Shown in pieces: positions 63,149 to 64,000 of a stretch of DNA of 64,000 nucleotides. Made by a program: the position numbers and the translations under genes. This stretch comes from Roseimarinus sediminis (GTDB lineage Bacteria; Bacteroidota; Bacteroidia; Bacteroidales; Prolixibacteraceae), in assembly GCF_050433125.1 (NCBI RefSeq), contig NZ_JBNPXV010000012.1, positions 94,934-158,933 on the forward strand, read 5' to 3'. The notes under the pieces were generated by a model. It did not search any database. It was not told where the DNA came from and worked only from the letters and a program-made list of their open reading frames with translations. Position 1 is the stretch's first letter. Each line of letters begins with the position of its first letter.

Positions 63149-63776
63149 GTGAAGCCCTTCGCTTGTGGGGTCGTTACCCCCACTCTCTCGGGTATATCCG
63201 CTACTACGGCTTCATCCGCCCCAATGCTGCACTTTGCTACTTTTGGCATTTCCTTACAGGTTCTCTGCCGTTTTGCTTGACATTACAACACTGGTTCTCC
63301 TGTTCCTTACCAAAGCCCATGCAGAGTTCTTGCCACCTTTATGCCGCAGGGTGCATAACCAGTAATCAGGTTTCCGTTATGCTTGGTCTCTCAGGGTCGC
63401 TCCCCCTTCGATTTTACCCCAATAAAGGTTATTTTCGACACTTCGATAGTGGTTTATTTTCATTCAACTCCTCTGCAAATACCATACTTATGTCAACCCT
63501 ACAACTGGTTGCATTTGCTTTGACCATATCGTTCAGCACAATTGCTCTTTACAAAAGCACCATATGGCGGTTTGACAAATTTGCCTGAACACCTTTGCCA
63601 ATAGTTCAACCTTAACGATTTCTTGTTCGTGAGACTTCTGATTTTAACCATTTTGAAATAGTATCAGCTCGTTTCGGATAATTCGTTAAGACTATCATCT
63701 CTGATAAAGTTATGTTACCATTTCAAAGAACTTTTATATATTTAGCCTTTGTACCCTGTGGTAACGCAGGACACAC
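63149..63776 (-). ncRNA. group II intron 5' structural region (domains I-IV)
   Basis: About 630 bases upstream of the reverse transcriptase on the minus strand, without a gene. It starts at the GTGTG 5' splice site and should fold into domains I-III with the RT in domain IV. I did not derive its full secondary structure. Open frames on the plus strand across it are chance. Confidence 0.7.
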
Positions 63777-63781
63777 AGCCA

Positions 63782-63916
63782 GTGCCTAACATTTTGTATA
63801 AGTAATGCCGAGTAAAGTGCGTAATTTGAGCTTTGGTTCTCGTATCCAAGTTCATCTCGGTTTGACAGGAAAGAGCTTCGAAATTCGGCACTACTCATAC
63901 AATCAACCGTCAGACT
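63782..63916 (+). mobile_element. attC-like site 10, with altered right box
   Basis: Left box GTGCCTAAC (63782) is the exact reverse complement of the right box of site 9, almost 7 kb upstream. The right box reads GTCAGACTG (63910) instead of GTT. Arms ATTTTGTATAAGTAATGCCGA and TCGGCACTACTCATACAAT are well matched around the altered box (TTGTATAAGTAATGCCGA with TTCGGCACTACTCATACAA). GACAGG in the right half. Confidence 0.85.
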
Positions 63917-64000
63917 GTCTAAAAACCCTTGATAACTATGTTGATAAATAGAATGGAATACATTCTTTAATGAGCTTCATATTTTGTATCTTAATACCAT
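63917..64000. other. sequence beyond the last visible site
   Basis: The last 84 bases hold nothing I can name. Whether another cassette follows cannot be decided; a further left box CAGTCTGAC would be expected in the next kilobases if it does. Confidence 0.4.

Larger units (their letters stand above)
61754..63776 (-). mobile_element. group II intron
   Basis: On the minus strand it starts GTGTGTCC at 63776 (fits the GUGYG rule) and ends near CTACTCGAC at 61754. A 34-base domain V is clear at 61829-61796: GAGCCGTAT...GTACGGTTC with a GAGA-type loop, followed by a domain VI hairpin (AGGGGTGAGAGTCCCCT). The intron-encoded reverse transcriptase lies inside. The first ~670 bases have no gene and should hold domains I-IV. 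The insertion point is 5 bases from the left box of attC site 10 and on the opposite strand to the cassette genes. Ends are placed by consensus, within a few bases. Confidence 0.85.
41131..63916 (+). mobile_element. integron-like cassette array with its tyrosine recombinase
   Basis: A recombinase gene, an attI-like site at 42950, and ten cassettes, each ending in a palindromic attC-like site. Cassette junctions (between G and TT/TC of each right box) fall at 42950, 43693, 44450, 45291, 50403, 51143, 53466, 55051, 56054, 56921 and 63910. The left box of every site is the exact reverse complement of the right box of the site before it, over 9-10 bases, in all ten cases. That relation arises when circular cassettes insert at a fixed cleavage point and is diagnostic of integrons. 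Cassette sizes are about 743, 757, 841, 5112, 740, 2323, 1585, 1003, 867 and 6989 bases. Confidence 0.9.

Noticed and set aside
63165..63588. plus-strand open frames opposite the intron 5' region
   Set aside because: They lie in structured intron RNA and have no recognisable domain.

Overview
The window reads as one contiguous piece of a free-living Bacteroidota chromosome. The evidence is a type IX secretion C-terminal sorting domain (30.9-32.8 kb), LytS/LytTR and ECF-sigma/anti-sigma signalling pairs, a PSP1/RicT protein, SusD-era style carbohydrate enzymes (GH43, GH127, GH77 with starch-binding modules), weak Shine-Dalgarno signals and a Bacteroidota-type tyrosine recombinase. I cannot place it below phylum with confidence. 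The first 41 kb is ordinary chromosome of moderate GC; the last 23 kb is visibly more AT-rich and is built quite differently.

0.2-11.5 kb: a feoA-feoB operon with a 43-residue FeoB-associated Cys-rich membrane protein; an XRE antitoxin beside a decayed toxin; a CBM20-CBM20-GH77 amylomaltase; pheT; a RicT/PSP1 protein; a histidine kinase. 11.9-26.9 kb: the metabolic core. A fused E1 of branched-chain 2-oxoacid dehydrogenase is followed by a tight operon holding both methylcrotonyl-CoA carboxylase subunits, a LiuC-type hydratase, an acyl-CoA dehydrogenase, HMG-CoA reductase, a GYDIA-type GHMP kinase, diphosphomevalonate decarboxylase and mevalonate kinase. Read together these give leucine -> isovaleryl-CoA -> methylcrotonyl-CoA -> methylglutaconyl-CoA -> HMG-CoA -> mevalonate -> IPP, a leucine-to-isoprenoid route. 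CvfB, lipA (lipoate for the oxoacid dehydrogenase) and a flavin reductase follow. 27.2-41 kb: an unusual LytS-type kinase with a redox-dead thioredoxin-like sensor domain and its LytTR regulator; a sigma factor with a sorting-domain-bearing anti-sigma candidate; a GNAT/ATP-grasp fusion; GH43, SGNH and GH127 enzymes; a MazF toxin with a frameshifted antitoxin; heptad repeats.

41.1-63.9 kb: an integron-like cassette array. A 601-residue tyrosine recombinase ends 14 bases before an attI-like GTTACAGCC. Downstream lie ten palindromic sites, nine of them 132-138 bp. Each ends in GTT+6 (once GTC), and the left end of each is the exact reverse complement (9-10 nt) of the right end of the previous site. 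That is the signature left by insertion of circular integron cassettes. The ten cassettes carry two homologous non-coding units, a TPR-like membrane protein, a GH130-receiver fusion with a convergent GT4-glycosidase, a gene lying inside the loop of its own recombination site, an EcoRI-type methyltransferase with a DUF262-HNH nuclease, an uncharacterised protein with a PIN-like partner, two small membrane proteins, and a type I restriction system followed by a group II intron inserted five bases from the last site. The recombinase lacks the extra patch of classical IntI and instead has three N-terminal repeat modules, so this looks like a distinct lineage of integron. This array is the most interesting thing in the window.
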